NCBI GenBank assembly: GCA_963377175.1
Contig: CAUJNA010001610.1
Coordinates: forward strand, 1-64,000
Direction of reading: 5' to 3'
Origin: Effrenium voratum
Lineage: Eukaryota > Sar > Dinophyceae > Suessiales > Symbiodiniaceae
Length of the DNA stretch: 64,000 nt
The notes below the pieces were generated by a model. That model made no database searches. It was given only the letters and a program-made list of their open reading frames with translations, and was not told the DNA's origin. Below are positions 48,205 to 59,700 of this stretch, in pieces; positions within the stretch are counted from its first letter, which is position 1, and every line of letters begins with the position of its first letter. The translations under genes were made by a program, and so were the position numbers.

Positions 48205-49260
48205 AACGTTTTTCCGATGTCACCGGTCTTTGTCACCACTCCGTTTTTGGTGCAAAAAGCGCTGAAAACGGTGAACTCCGCAAAGCGTGTTTTTTCGTGT
48301 CAGACGTCCAAAGTGGTGCCTGAGCCTCCAAGTTCGCTCGTTTTCCGCCGAAAACCGGCTCCAGACGTTCGCCGTGCTCCGAATTCCGTTTTCTGCCCTG
48401 AAAAGCCTGCGAATTCCAGCCCGCTGAACTCGTCACCGCTTGTCACCGCTTTGTCACCACTCGCTATTTGGGTGCAAAAGTGCGTAAAATCGGGCCCAGT
48501 TCCCGAGCTCCTTCTCCGCAGGGTTTTTCGCGGCCCGTCAGCCCGCCGAGGTCCAGGCTCGGAGTCCGACAGCCCGACGAGGTGGTCCGTCAGCCCGCCG
48601 AGCTTGTCACCACTGATGTCACCACTGATGTCACCGCTCCATCCGGCTCCGGTTTTTGGTGCAAAAAGCGCTCAAAACGGTCGAGTCCGAAGAGTCCGTT
48701 TTTCGTGTCGGACTGCAAGTGGGATGCCCGAGCCACAATTGCACGTCCATGTTTTCCTTCTGCCAGTTCCGGGTCCTCCCCAGACGTCAGTTTTCATGGT
48801 TTTTCCCGGCTTCAGGCCTGGAAAAGCGGCGGAAATCCAGCCTGCCGAGCATGGTTCACCGATGTCACCCACACAGCTTCGTCACCGCTGTCCGTTCAGG
48901 GCCCGCCGGTAACACGACCCGACGGGATTTAATGGACCGGACAAAGTTATGCCTTGTCACCACTGATGTGCACCACTGCTGTGGCACCGCTCCATCCGGC
49001 TTACCGGTTTTGGTGCAAAAAGCTCAAAACGGTCGAGTCCGAAGAGTCCGTTTTTCGTGTCGGACTGCAAGTGGGATGCCCGAGCCTCCAAATTCGCAGG
49101 TTTTCGGTCGAAAGCGGGCTCCAGACGTCAGTTTTCCGCGTTCGGCCCGGAAAAGCGGCGAATTCCAGCCCGCCGAGCATGTCACCGCTTGTCACCGCTT
49201 GTCACCGCTTCGTCACCGCTCTCTTTGGGGCCGAAAAGTGCGCAAAAATGCTGAAAAGCG
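48205..49260. repeat. three diverged ~260-290-bp tandem units
   Basis: Units begin near 48217, 48610 and 48955 with a GTCACC-rich segment (GTCACCGCTTGTCACCGCTT type), then TTTTTGGTGCAAAAAGCGCT, AACGGTCGAGTCCGAAGAGT, CCGTTTTTCGTGTCGGACTG and a GAATTCCAGCCCGC end. Long open frames on + are due to the repeat. No gene is supported. Confidence 0.8.
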
Positions 49261-49284
49261 AGCTCCGCGGCTTCGGTCCGACTT

Positions 49285-49550
49285 CGCTCTGGTGCGGGCC
49301 TGGTGCGGGCCTGGTGCGGGCCTGGTGCGGGCCTGGTGCGGGCCTGGTGCATGCTTGGAGCGGGCCTGGTGCGGGCCTGGTGCGGGCCTGGTGCGGGCCT
49401 GGTGCGGGCCTGGTGCATGCTTGGTGCGGGCCTGGTGCGGCCCTGGCAATCCTTGCCGTGGGCACAGGATTGCTTTACTCAATCCTGGCGTGGGCACAGG
49501 ATTGCCCCACTCAATCCTGGCGTGGGCGCAGGATTGCCCGGAAAACTCCG
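49285..49550. repeat. 11-bp GGTGCGGGCCT array and CAATCCTG...CAGGATTG repeats
   Basis: About fifteen 11-bp units with two TGCATGCTT-type variants about 85 bp apart. They are followed by three units containing the inverted arms CAATCCTG and CAGGATTG (CAATCCTGGCGTGGGCACAG). Confidence 0.9.
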
Positions 49551-49635
49551 TCAGCGCGGTGCTACACAGCACTGCGCGCTCTCGGACTCGCCGCCCGGCT
49601 TCCCGGCTTCAAATTTGGCAAGTAACGCAAAGGAA

Positions 49636-49878
49636 ATGGGGAAGATCAAGCTGGTTCCTACGACAGAGTATAGCAGTAAGCAGCCCTCTGACCCCGTGGT
49701 GCCCCTGGTGCCATGCACGGGCATCTTCCTCGGGCCATCAAAATCGGGCAAAACAGTGGCTCTGATCAGCCTGATTCTGGAGCAGTACCGGGGCGTCTTC
49801 GAAAGGATCTACATCTTCAGTCCTTCGATCGGGATCGACGATGGCTGGATTCCCGTCAAGAAGTACATAGAGAGTTGA
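49636..49878 (+). pseudogene. virus genome-packaging ATPase, N-terminal fragment
   Basis: From ATG 49636 (MGKIKLVPTTEYSSKQ). Walker A is IFLGPSKSGKT, followed by VALISLILEQYRGVFERIYI and FSPSIGIDDGW, as in the A32/FtsK-type packaging ATPases of Polintons and large DNA viruses. Only 80 residues remain of the ~200-250 expected, with a TGA at 49878. The Walker B part is missing and the fibre gene starts 70 bp later. Confidence 0.75.
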
Positions 49879-49947
49879 TATAACTCAAGTGAGGGAGCGC
49901 TGCGAAAGTACAACACCCCTGCGTTATAGACCTACTCCTAAGAAAAC

Positions 49948-52900
49948 ATGTTTGAAGGACCTGTCACGGGCAACATCCCAGAGGTCCTGGACAACGGAGA
50001 GGTGACTGACGGCACGCACGTCACAGCAGGACAGCTGGCCCTCGCTCTCACGCCCTATGCTCAAGTAACTGACCTGGCGGTGAACACGGCAGCCTCCGGC
50101 AACAACGCCGCTGCCATCCAGTCCCTGGACGACCGAGTCACCGCCGAGCTGGCCTCAAAGCTGGACAGCAGCGCGCTGGCGCCGGCGATTGCGCCCCTAG
50201 CAACGGCTGCGGCCCTGGCCACCACGGACGGTCAGGTGGCCGCGCATGGAAGCAGCATCGCAGCGCTGCAGAGCTCGCTGACCACGGGTCTCTCCAACAA
50301 GGCAGACCAGTCGGCCTTCGACGTGCTGGAGGGCGTGGTTGCCACCAAGAGCACCCCCGACTCAGTGGACCTGAAGCTGTCCAACTACAGCACCACGGCG
50401 GCCATGAACGGCTCAATCGCCTCGGCCAACAACGCCACGCTGGCCACGGTGGCCGCCAACTACGGCCTCAAGACGGTGGTGGACCAGCACTCCCTGGACA
50501 TAGCGGCGAGGATCACGCCGCTGGAGGTGGACACCAAGGTGGCCAACGCTCTCCTGGGGGCCGTCACCGCCGCGGCGCTGGCCTCCGAGCTCGCGAGCCG
50601 AGACGCCTCCATCTCGGGGCAGCAGGCCTCCAAGGCAGACGCCAGCGCCCTGACTGCTTACGCCCTGCAGTCGGCCGTGGACACTTCCTCGGAGGTGGAC
50701 TCTAAGATAGCGACGGCCCTCTTGGACTCCGTCACCACGGCAGCCCTGGACGCCGCCCTCCTCGGCAAGGCGGACGCAAGCGCGCTGGCCCCCCTGCTCT
50801 CCACGGTGGACGGGTTGGACACGCCGCTGGAGGTAGACACCAAGATAGCAAATGCCCTGCTGGGTCTCGCCACCGAGGCCTTCGTCGCAGCGCAGCTTGC
50901 TAGCCGGGACGCCAGCATCGCGGCGCTCCAGGGGCCAAGGCCGACGCGACGCTGCTGGCCTCATACGCCACGAACGCCGCGCTCTCGGCCAGCGAGACCA
51001 CGCTCCAGAGCGCCCTCGACGCAATCCTCGCGAAGCTCGCCGCCCTGCAGCTTTCCGGCAGCGGCGGAGTTGTTAACGCGCCGGCCTGGGCGGGCTTCAC
51101 GACTTGGGAGCTCGTTCGCGGAAGTAACGTCGTTCGCAACCTGCATTTCGTGGCTCCTCTCTCTGCTGCGCTGGCCAACGGCGATGACACGCTGAGCATC
51201 ACGGCAGACTGCTACTCCACGGTGGGCACTGACGCCGCCATAACAGCAGCCCTGCTGGCCTACTACACCTCGGCTCAGGTAGACGCGCTGTTGGGAGACT
51301 ACCGCACAGGGGCAGCGCAGGACGCTGAGACGACCAGCGCCATCACAGCAGCGCTGCTGGCCTACTACACCTCGGCGCAGGTAGACGCGCTGTTGGGAGA
51401 CTACCGCACGGCAAGCGCGCAGGACACGCAGACGCAGGCCGCCATTGCGGGCGCGCTGCTGGCCTACCGGACGGGCCCGGACCAGGACGTCTTCACACCC
51501 AACCAAATCACCTCGGCGCTGGTGGCGTACCGCTCAGCCGCAGACCAGGACACGGCGACGGCCTCGAGCATCGCCGCCGCGCTGCTCAGCTACTACACCA
51601 TCGCGCAAGTAGACGGCCTCCTCGCCGGCAAGCTCGGAGTCGCGGAGGCAGCCTCGGCGCTGCAGATAGCAGTGCGCTTTCCGGACGACGGAGGGGCCGA
51701 CGAGGTGGTGGCCGCCATAGGAGAGCAGATCCTGGCCCCCACGGACGTCTCGCTGTCCAACTGGACGGTTCGCCCCAGCAGCGGCTGCAGCGTGGTCCTG
51801 GCCACGCACACCGCGGGCGCAGTGAGCGTGGACGGCTACACCCTGACCCTGGCGGTGAACCCGTGGAACATCGTGCGCACCTACGACTTGACCCAGGGCC
51901 GAGAGCTCCTCTTCGCCTGCCGCTACCGGCTCGGCACGGCCTCCAACTTCGTGGTGTACATGTCCGAGGCAGACAACGTCTACGACCCCCTGTATGGCAG
52001 CTTCGTGGGCGACCAGGGCGCCTGGAGCACGGCCAAGATGTACTTCACCGTGCCTCCGAACGGGTGGCGAAGCTGCACTTCGGGGCGCACTTCCAGGCGC
52101 CGGGCCTGCCCAACCAGACGGCAGGAACGGTGGACGTCTACGGCCTCCAGATCCTGGACGCAACCCTGGAGACCGGCAACACAGCGGAGGAGGACACGGC
52201 GGCCTCGGCACTGCTGCTGAAGCACGAGGTCCTCGACGGAGGGGCGGACGACGTCACGCTGGCAACCCTGGGCGAGGTGCTGCTGGAACCCACGCTCACC
52301 ACGCTAGGAAATTTTCTGGTGCGCTCCAACAGCCAGAGCTCCGTGGCCTCGGCCAGCTTCAATGTGGGAGGCTTCCAGCTGGAGGGCTACGCCATGACCC
52401 TGAGCGCCTTCGCCTGGAACATCGTGCGCACCTACACGCTGACGCCGGGGAGACGCTACTCCTTCGTCTGCCGGTACAGGCTGGGCACGGCCTCCAACTT
52501 GGTGATGTACGTCAGCGCGGCCGACAACGACTACGTGGGCGTCACCGGCACCTTCCTCGGCACGGCCTCGCAGGGCGTCTGGAGCACGCGCGCCTGGACT
52601 TCTCGGTGCCGCCGGGCGGAATCGCGAAGCTGCACTTCGGAGCCTTCGGCGGCTCTATCCCCGGGCTGGTGCAGCAGTCGGCGGGCACGCTGGACCTGTA
52701 CAGCATGCAGATCAGGGCCTCGGCCTTCGAGGGAGAGTCGGTCTCCGTGACGGACCTGCTGGCGGACTCGCTGGCCCTCACGGGCTCGGCCACGCTGGAC
52801 GGGCTCACCGCGCAGGGCAACGTAGGCTGCGACCAGCTGCTGTGTAACGACGTGAACTGCACGGACGTGTTCACGACGGGCGTGGACGCCTCAGGCGCCA

Positions 52901-53990
52901 TTTCCTGCGCAGCGCTCACAGCAACCGGCACCGTCGCCGGAGCCACGCTGTCGTCCACAGGCGCCGTGTCGGGCAGCTCGCTGAGCATCACAGGGGCGGC
53001 CAGTGTGGGGCTGCTGAGCTCGGCCACCGGAATCACGGGCAGCACTCTCACCATCAACAACACCGCCAACGCCGGGAACTTCACCACGGTCGGAGACGTG
53101 TCCACGGGCACGCTGACGGCCTCGGGCGCAGCAACCGCGGCGAGCTTCGCAGCCACGGGGCGGTCACGGGCGCCACGCTGACGATCACCGGGGCGGCGTC
53201 CGCGGGCCCGCTGGACTGCGAGAGCCTGGACTGCACCTTCACGGCCACGAGCGGCGGAGTGTCGACGGGCAGCGTGGTGTGCGGCGACGTGACGAGCTCG
53301 GGCACGGTCTCCGCGCCGCAGCTCTTCGCGTCCAACACGCTCACCGTGACCAACACCTCCGACTTCTCGGACGATCTCTTCCTGACGAAGAACGGGGCGG
53401 GCTGGAGCAAGCTGCAAGTGTCCAACAACAGCGCGGCCCCCGACAGCGGCCCGGAGCTGCGGCTGCTGGGCAACCAGAGCGCGCGGGTCTTCCTGGAGCG
53501 GGACGGCGGGGCGCACCAGTGCGAGCTCATCATGATCAACGACGAGGCGCTGGTGCAGACGAAGAGCCTCTCGACGCAGCTGTCCCTGACCACGAACCAG
53601 AGGAACCCCGGCTGCCTCGTGATCGCAGGCAACACGGGCAACGTGGTCTGCAACACGAGCTTCACGAATTTGTCGGACAGCAGGGTGAAGACGGAGATGA
53701 CTGAGGCCGACGTGGCAGAGCTCCAGCAGCTGTTTGACTCCGTGGAGGCCAAGCAGTACAAACGCCCGGACATGAACGAGGACCTGAGGCTGGGCTTCGC
53801 CTCAAACGACTTCGCAGGAACGAAGTGGAAGAACCTGACGGGCACCGCAAGGTGGAGCGACGGCACGGAGATGGTCACCCTCGACTACTCGCACCTCACC
53901 AGCGTGCTCTGGGGGGTGTGCAAGGGCTTCCAGGGCCGGCTGGACGAGGTGGAAGCCTGGCAGGCCCAGCGGGGGCCGAAGAACCCATAA
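49948..53990 (+). pseudogene. long virus fibre protein with S74-type intramolecular chaperone end
   Basis: Starts ATG 49948 (MFEGPVTGNIPEVLDNGEVT). About 1,340 residues spread over four frame changes (near 50935, 52060, 52590 and 53160), all explicable by single-base indels. The first ~550 residues are Ala/Ser/Asp-rich repeats of trimeric-fibre type (for example two copies of ALLAYYTSAQVDALLGDYRT). Two related beta domains follow (NPWNIVRTYDLT...CRYRLGTASN and AWNIVRTYTLT...CRYRLGTASN), then a Thr/Gly-rich beta-helix-like part. The last ~110 residues (LSDSRVKTEMTEADVAELQQ, then LGFASNDFAG) match the S74 chaperone domain that folds and clips itself from phage and viral tail spikes. Probably the host-attachment fibre. 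The integrase starts 6 bp downstream. Confidence 0.7.
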
Positions 53991-53995
53991 GAAAC

Positions 53996-54994
53996 ATGGC
54001 TGACGCTCGCAGACAAACCATCAAGGCCGTCTACGAGGATCCCCGCACAGGCTTCGGCAGCATAGCGCAGACGCTGCGGCAGGCACAGGTGCGCGACCCC
54101 AGCATCTCCAGAGAGGAAGTGAAGGCGTTTCTGGACGGCCTCCGGGTGAACCAGGACCGACCGCAGAGAGGCTACAACAGCTTCGTGCCTCTGGAGCCCA
54201 TGAACCAGCTGCAGGTGGACCTGGCAGACATGAAGGCTTTCGGGGGCAAGCCCTACCCCTTCATGTTGGTGGCCATCGATGCGCTGACCAAAAAAGTGGC
54301 CTCGGAGCCGCTGAAGGATCGTCTCGCGAGCACCACCGCGGCGGGCATGAAGAAGGTCTTCCAAGCCCTGGGCGTGCCGGCCAACGTGTACTCCGACGAC
54401 GGCTCCGAGTTCAAGAGGGAGTTCAAGGAGCTGATGGATTTCTGGGACATCGAGAAGCAGGTGACCAGGGGCCACGCCTACTTCGCGGAGCGCACCATCC
54501 GCACCATCAAGGAGGCCATGTTGCGTCGCATAGCTGCCGGAGCGGGCCGGCGGGGCCAGTGGCACCTCATGCTGCCTGACATCTTGAACCAAATCAACGG
54601 AAGGAAGCACGCTACCACGCAGGTGGCGCCGAACCTACTCTGACCCCGAAATGGCTGAGATTGCTCTGCGCAACATCGAGCGCAGGGCCAAACACAAGGT
54701 GACCCGCCCGGAAATCAAGGTCGGGGATATGGTTCGGATCAGGGTTAAGCTATCGAAAGCAGGGGCTCCTACAGGGTCAACGAGATAGCCTGGAGCGAAA
54801 AGGTATACAGGGTTGTCTCCGCCGAGAGCGGGGAGATGGGGGCGAGGTTTGGCTTGGAGGGGTGGCCGGAAAAGGTGGTGCACAGGGATCTCCGAAAAGT
54901 CCCCGAAAACTCAGCTCCCGAACCGCGGGGGTTGGAGGTGCAATCCCGCCAGCGGAGGCTACAGAGAGGCCCCAGGCTCCCACCTCCTTTTTGA
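53996..54994 (+). pseudogene. Polinton retroviral-type integrase
   Basis: ATG 53996 (MADARRQTIKAVYEDPRTGF). An N-terminal helical domain is followed by the DDE core: MNQLQVDLADM (Asp), VYSDDGSEFKREF (Asp) and YFAERTIRTIKEAM (Glu), then LLPDILNQINGRKH-type text near 54600. A frame change near 54625 leads to SDPEMAEIALRNIERRAKH and VGDMVRIRVKLSKAG, and another near 54760 to an SH3/chromo-like end (WSEKVYRVVSAESGEMG). This layout is the integrase of Polintons/Mavericks, which inserts the linear genome into host DNA. As read it is broken twice after the core. Confidence 0.8.
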
Positions 54995-55030
54995 TGCTCT
55001 CTGTGCCTCTACGATCTCTACTCTACGTCT

Positions 55031-55525
55031 CTACGACGTCTCCGACAGCTCCGCCCGCCACTCACTGACGAGCTTCTTCACGTCGGGCCGGGCCGGGGGC
55101 TCGGGCGGGCCCCCATGATCTAGGACCGCGTCCCACGCGTCCCACCTCCCGCTCCACGTATCATGAGCCTCAAACCAGCGCAGGGCAAGCTCTGCCCGCT
55201 GGGAGCGCGTGGCCTGGTCATCAAGAGCCGCAGAGACGTGGCTCACCTCGCTCATGATTTCCTCCAGATCCACGCTCGCAACGAGGCATTTCTCGAGGCG
55301 TCGGACTTCCGCTTCCTCACCGAGCAGCTGCTCCTCGAGGAGCTCGATGCGGCGGCGCTGGTGCGAGCGCTCGGCCTCAAGCAGCGCATCCTCGCGAGGC
55401 CGCTTGGTGGGAGGCCGCTGGGCCATCAGAGCAGCCGCAAGGCAGGGTGCGTCCTCGTCCGCCCACGCGGCAGGCTTTTCCAGAAGCCATGCCTGCACGC
55501 ATCGGAAGGCCTTGGAGGAAGTCAT
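55031..55525 (-). CDS. coiled-coil virus paralogue P1
   Basis: 165 codons from ATG 55525 (MTSSKAFRCVQAWLLEKPAA). The first ~50 residues are nearly identical to P2 and P3, then a leucine/glutamate-rich coiled coil (RRRIELLEEQLLGEEAEVRR) and a Trp-rich end (WSGRWDAWDAVLDHGGPPE). No known family. First of three tandem paralogues, co-directional with the polymerase. Confidence 0.6.
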   Translation of the reverse strand: MTSSKAFRCVQAWLLEKPAAWADEDAPCLAAALMAQRPPTKRPREDALLEAERSHQRRRIELLEEQLLGEEAEVRRLEKCLVASVDLEEIMSEVSHVSAALDDQATRSQRAELALRWFEAHDTWSGRWDAWDAVLDHGGPPEPPARPDVKKLVSEWRAELSETS

Positions 55526-55628
55526 CTCTTTGAGCAGCTGCGGCGGGTTTTTTTTGAGACCATTCAAGCATTTGGGACCATTCGAGCATTTGGCGGGCTT
55601 CTTTTTTCTTTGCGCGAGTCCAAGCTCG

Positions 55629-56072
55629 TCAGTGCGTCCGCCTACGAAGATTTCTGTTCTCTTCCTCGAGGATCTCGACGCGGCGCTCCAGCGCCTCACG
55701 GCGCAAAGTCTCACGGTTGGCCTCATCCTCAAGCTGAGCAGCATACTCTTGCGCCATCAGCAGCAACGCTAGATTTCGCTCGCTGCGTTCGCAGAGCCGC
55801 TCCAGCGCCCCGAGGAGAGCCCCACGGTGCGCAGCTTCCTCTTCAAGGTACTCGATGTGGTGCAGGTAGTGCAGGCGCTCGGCCTGGAGCAGCGCATCCT
55901 CGCGAGCCCGCGCGGGAGGTCGCTGGACCATCAGAGCGGCCGCAAGGCTGGCAACGTCCGCCTCCGCCCACACGGCGGGCTTCTCCAGAAGCCATGCCTG
56001 CACGCACCGGAAGGCCGCTGAGGAAGTTATGATAGCTTTAAGTGGCTGCGCGGGTTTTTTGTGTCCATTCAA
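55629..56072 (-). CDS. coiled-coil virus paralogue P2
   Basis: ATG 56072 gives MNGHKKPAQPLKAIITSSAA. The position equivalent to the P1/P3 start reads ATA, so either the start moved upstream or this copy lost its ATG. It keeps the shared FRCVQAWLLEKPAVWAEADV block and ends in a strong coiled coil (LERRVEILEEENRNLRRR). Function unknown. Confidence 0.55.
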   Translation of the reverse strand: MNGHKKPAQPLKAIITSSAAFRCVQAWLLEKPAVWAEADVASLAAALMVQRPPARAREDALLQAERLHYLHHIEYLEEEAAHRGALLGALERLCERSERNLALLLMAQEYAAQLEDEANRETLRREALERRVEILEEENRNLRRRTH

Positions 56073-56173
56073 GCATTTGGGACCATTCGAGCATTCGGCG
56101 GGCTTTTTTTTCTTTAGCGCGTTCCCCTTGCCCTGTCCAAATCCTCCTCAAGCTCATCAACGCGCTCACTCGA

Positions 56174-56646
56174 GGATCTCGTCGAGGCGCTCCACCCGCC
56201 GACGGAGAATTCTGTTGCTGCGCTCCAGCTCTTCAATGCGCTCCCTGGCTCGCTTGCGGTCTCTGTTCTCGCGCTCCCGCTCCTCACGGTGCAGGAGTTT
56301 CACCGATGAGCAGCTCCTCAACAGTCACCTGCGCCCGCACCGCTCGCTTGCGTGTTTGCTTGAGGAACTCGTTGCAGCGGTCCAGCTGCCTGCGGAGAAT
56401 TTTGTTGTCGACCTCCCGAAGCTCGCGGCGCTGAGTTTCATCGAGGAGCTCCTCATCAAGCTGCGCGATGAGATGCCGCTGGTGCGAGCGCTCGGCCTCA
56501 AGCAGCGCGTCCTCGCGAGGCCGCTCGTAGGGAGGCCGCTGGGCCATCAGAGCAGCCGCAAGGCAGGGAGCGTCCTCGTCCGCCCACGCGGCAGGCTTCT
56601 CCAGGAGCCATGCCTGCACGCATTGGAAGGCCGCTGAGGAAGTCAT
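56174..56646 (-). CDS. coiled-coil virus paralogue P3, one frame change
   Basis: ATG 56646 (MTSSAAFQCVQAWLLEKPAA). The shared N-terminal block is followed by a coiled coil (LLDETQRRELREVDNKILRR). Near 56290 the signal shifts frame and continues RERIEELERSNRILRRRVER to a TGA near 56172. It lies directly downstream of the polymerase gene, about 95 bp away. Confidence 0.55.
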
Positions 56647-56739
56647 CTCTTTGAGCAGCTGCGGCGGTTCGAAATCAGCATTATCGAGAAAGCGAGAAAA
56701 CGAGAGCTCGGGATCTTTCTTTTTTCAGGTTCCGACAGT

Positions 56740-59700
56740 CTACGCCCAGCATCGGCTCAGCCGCAGCGGCAATGTCGGAGCGGGCCCCAGAGGCGGGGGA
56801 CCCACGAGGAACTCCATCACGAGGTCGAAGGGCGCAGAGCCAGGCGGAGCGTAAGCGCCCAGCATCCGCAGCTGCTCCAGGTTGCGCCAGTGCCCCAGCG
56901 GCCGCGAGTTGTGAGCGTCGAGGCCGTAGACCTTGTCGTTGAAGGGCGAGAGGGACTTCTTCTCGACGGTCTCCACGGCGATCTCGTGCGCGCGGCTGCG
57001 CAGCTGCGCGAAGGTCGCCCTGCGCTCGCTGCCTTCCTCCAGCACCTCCCTGTACTCGAGACGCCGGACGTTGGTCACCGCCTTCTTGGGCACGCCCTTG
57101 ATCTTGCGCTTCTCCTTGCGCGCGCCGTCGGGCTGGACCGTGAGGATGCTGTACATCTTGGAGCGGAGGCCGACGTACTCCAGGATCCTGGCGGGGAAGG
57201 TCTCGTCGCCGAGCTTGCCCAGCAGCCCCATCACCTCGATGGCCTTGGCGCGCGCCGCAGCAGAGAGTGCGCTCAGGTCCCTCTCGGGGTCCTTGGACTT
57301 GCCGGCCACGTCGAAGAGGGTGGCGCCGTTCAGGTTCGCCTCGGCCATGGCGTGGAGCGGGTCCTGCAGCACGAAGATCTGCACCATCACGGAGTCGGTG
57401 TCCGTGAAGAGCAGCCTCATCTTCGGGAAGAGCCTCCTCATGTGGAGGTAGTAGGCCTTCTCCATCATGAGCTTGGAGAGCTGCAGCGTGCGGGCGCCGA
57501 CTTGGGTGGGCACGCTCACGCAGGCCTTGCTGCGGTTCGTCTTGAGCGTCTCCACGAAGGCCAGGAACCCCTCCGAGTCGGTGATCTGAAACTCGAAGTT
57601 CGTCACGGAGCTCTTGCCCACAGCCCGCTCGAACTTGACCGGGTCCACGTAGGCGTTCGTGTTCCTGAACTTGTCGGGGATCATGCAGCAGCGACCGAAG
57701 ATGGCGTTCTGGGTGAGCTTCACCACCTTCTCGGCGACCACGCTCCCCGCCGTCTTGAGCTGCCTCCGCTCGCTGTGCTTGAGCTCCATGAAACCCGCCA
57801 TGAAGGGGCTGCAGGCGAAGCGGTAGGCTCTGTGCAGCCTCCAGATCCTGGCACCCAGCACGTCCCGCAGGAACTTGAGCCGCTTGCGAGGAAGGGCACG
57901 AGCTTCTCGCAGGGCGACGGGGAGAGGCCGAGGCGCTCCGCCATGTTCGCAGTGTGCGGCCCGTACAGGCCCTTCCCGACCTTCATGCGCGCGGGCGGAG
58001 CCCAGTCCAAGTGGTCGTGCACCTCCGGGGGAAAGTCGTAGTCCACGAGGAGCAGATAGCTCACCTCCTCGGAGACGGACTCCCAGTTCAGCCCGGAGAG
58101 GCACGTATCGTGCAGCCAGCTCAGCCTTGCGGCGTTTTCTTCTGGCAGGGCGACCGTCTCGCAGGGGCCGTTGGGCATGGGTAGCGACATTGCTGCTGGG
58201 TACATGGCGTTGAAGTCCAAGTACGAGATCCAGCTGACGGGCTCCTCGGGGTGGTAGTCCTCCTCGCCCAGCTCGGGGTTGTTGGCTTGAGCGAAGGGCT
58301 GGAAGATGCAGCTCAGCCCGCCCATGACGGAGGCCCGCACGTCCCTGTAGGCCTGCTCGTCGGTGATGAGGTGAATGGGTGTCACGCGGGCCGAGTGCCG
58401 CAGCATGGCGTCCCAGGCGGCCCCGGGCAGCGTGACGTAGTGGATGGGGTCGAGCCCCGACTGCGCCCGGAAGGAAGATAAGCGAAGAGACATAAATAAA
58501 AACTAGAGGAACCCACAAAAAAGAAGGCCAACAGAACTCCTAACGAGACCCACAAGCAAAACCACTAGGGTCAAACAGGAGGAAAGATCTCCGTTAAGCT
58601 CTCCCATCACTTCCGCCCAGGGCCAGGACACATCGGGGCAGCGTGGACAGTCCCCCGTGGAACTCGCGGAAGGTCTCCCACCCCATGACGTTGGCGGTGT
58701 TCACGGCCAACCGGTGGTCCTCTGCGCTCACCGCCTTCCCCGCCAGCACGCTGTCGTAGCAGTGCTGCTCCCACACCGCGGGCATCTCCCACGCCTCGGC
58801 GCCGCAGAAGTGCTCTAAGGGCATGGGCAGCTTGCGCAGGATGCAGTCCCACGCCTGCTCCAGGTCGCAGTGCGTCCGCCGCTGTTTGAGAGGCCGTCTT
58901 TGGGGCGGAGAGTCGGTCGGCGTGCGCAGCTGCAGCTCGGGGTGAAGCGAGGCCATCAGCGGGAAGAGCTCTGGCAGCTGCTTGTGGGTGCAGGCCCTGA
59001 GGTCGGCGATCATGCTGGCCAGGCTTGTGGGGAAGACGTTCATGCTGTCCACGAACCTCAGCGGGCCCCAGCTCATCTGCAGGCACTTCTCGCCCGACTT
59101 GCAGAGGACTCGGAGGCTGAGGTGGCTGTAGTCGCCCTGCTTGATCGCGGCCTGCTGGGCGCACCAGCCGCTGAGGGGCTTTGGCGCGGCCTTGGCCTTG
59201 GCCTTGGGCTTTGGTGCGGCCTTGGGCTTTGGTGCGGCCTTTGGCGCGGCCTTGGCCATGGGCATGGGCCTCTCGGACTCGCTGCCGCGTCCTTCTTGAT
59301 CGCCTTCTGCCTCGCTCTCGGTGCCGTCGTTGTCGCAGTCCTCGCCGAGCTCTTCGCGCGGCGCCCTGCAGACAGGAGAGCCCATCGTGGCGATGTAGCG
59401 CAGCAGGAAGTGGAAGTCGTAGCCGCCCCCGTTGTGACAGACCACTGGGATGGTCTTGGGCGTCTGGGCCGCGATGTTGCAGGAGTGGCACAGCGCCCCG
59501 AGATACTGCCCGGTGCCGTGGCAGTGGTGGAGCTTCTTCTCGGTGGTCTCGAAGGACGCGAGGCACTCCCTGCAGTGAGTGGCGGCCCTGTGCTCCAGCT
59601 CCTCCCGCCGGGTCATGCTGACGGGCCGAGTTCGGCGTCTCCAGGTGAGGTAGTGGTCGGCCAGCTTGAGAAGGTCGTCCAGCATGGCGCGGACAGCGTG

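Noticed and set aside
48217..49765. Overlapping plus-strand frames of 150-370 codons
   Set aside because: They lie over tandem units and an 11-bp array; amino-acid text repeats with the DNA and no domain is seen. Only the end from 49636 is a real gene fragment.
55163..56032. Plus-strand frames opposite the P1-P3 paralogues
   Set aside because: Low-complexity, Arg/Ala/Ser-rich shadows; the minus strand has the conserved paralogous text.
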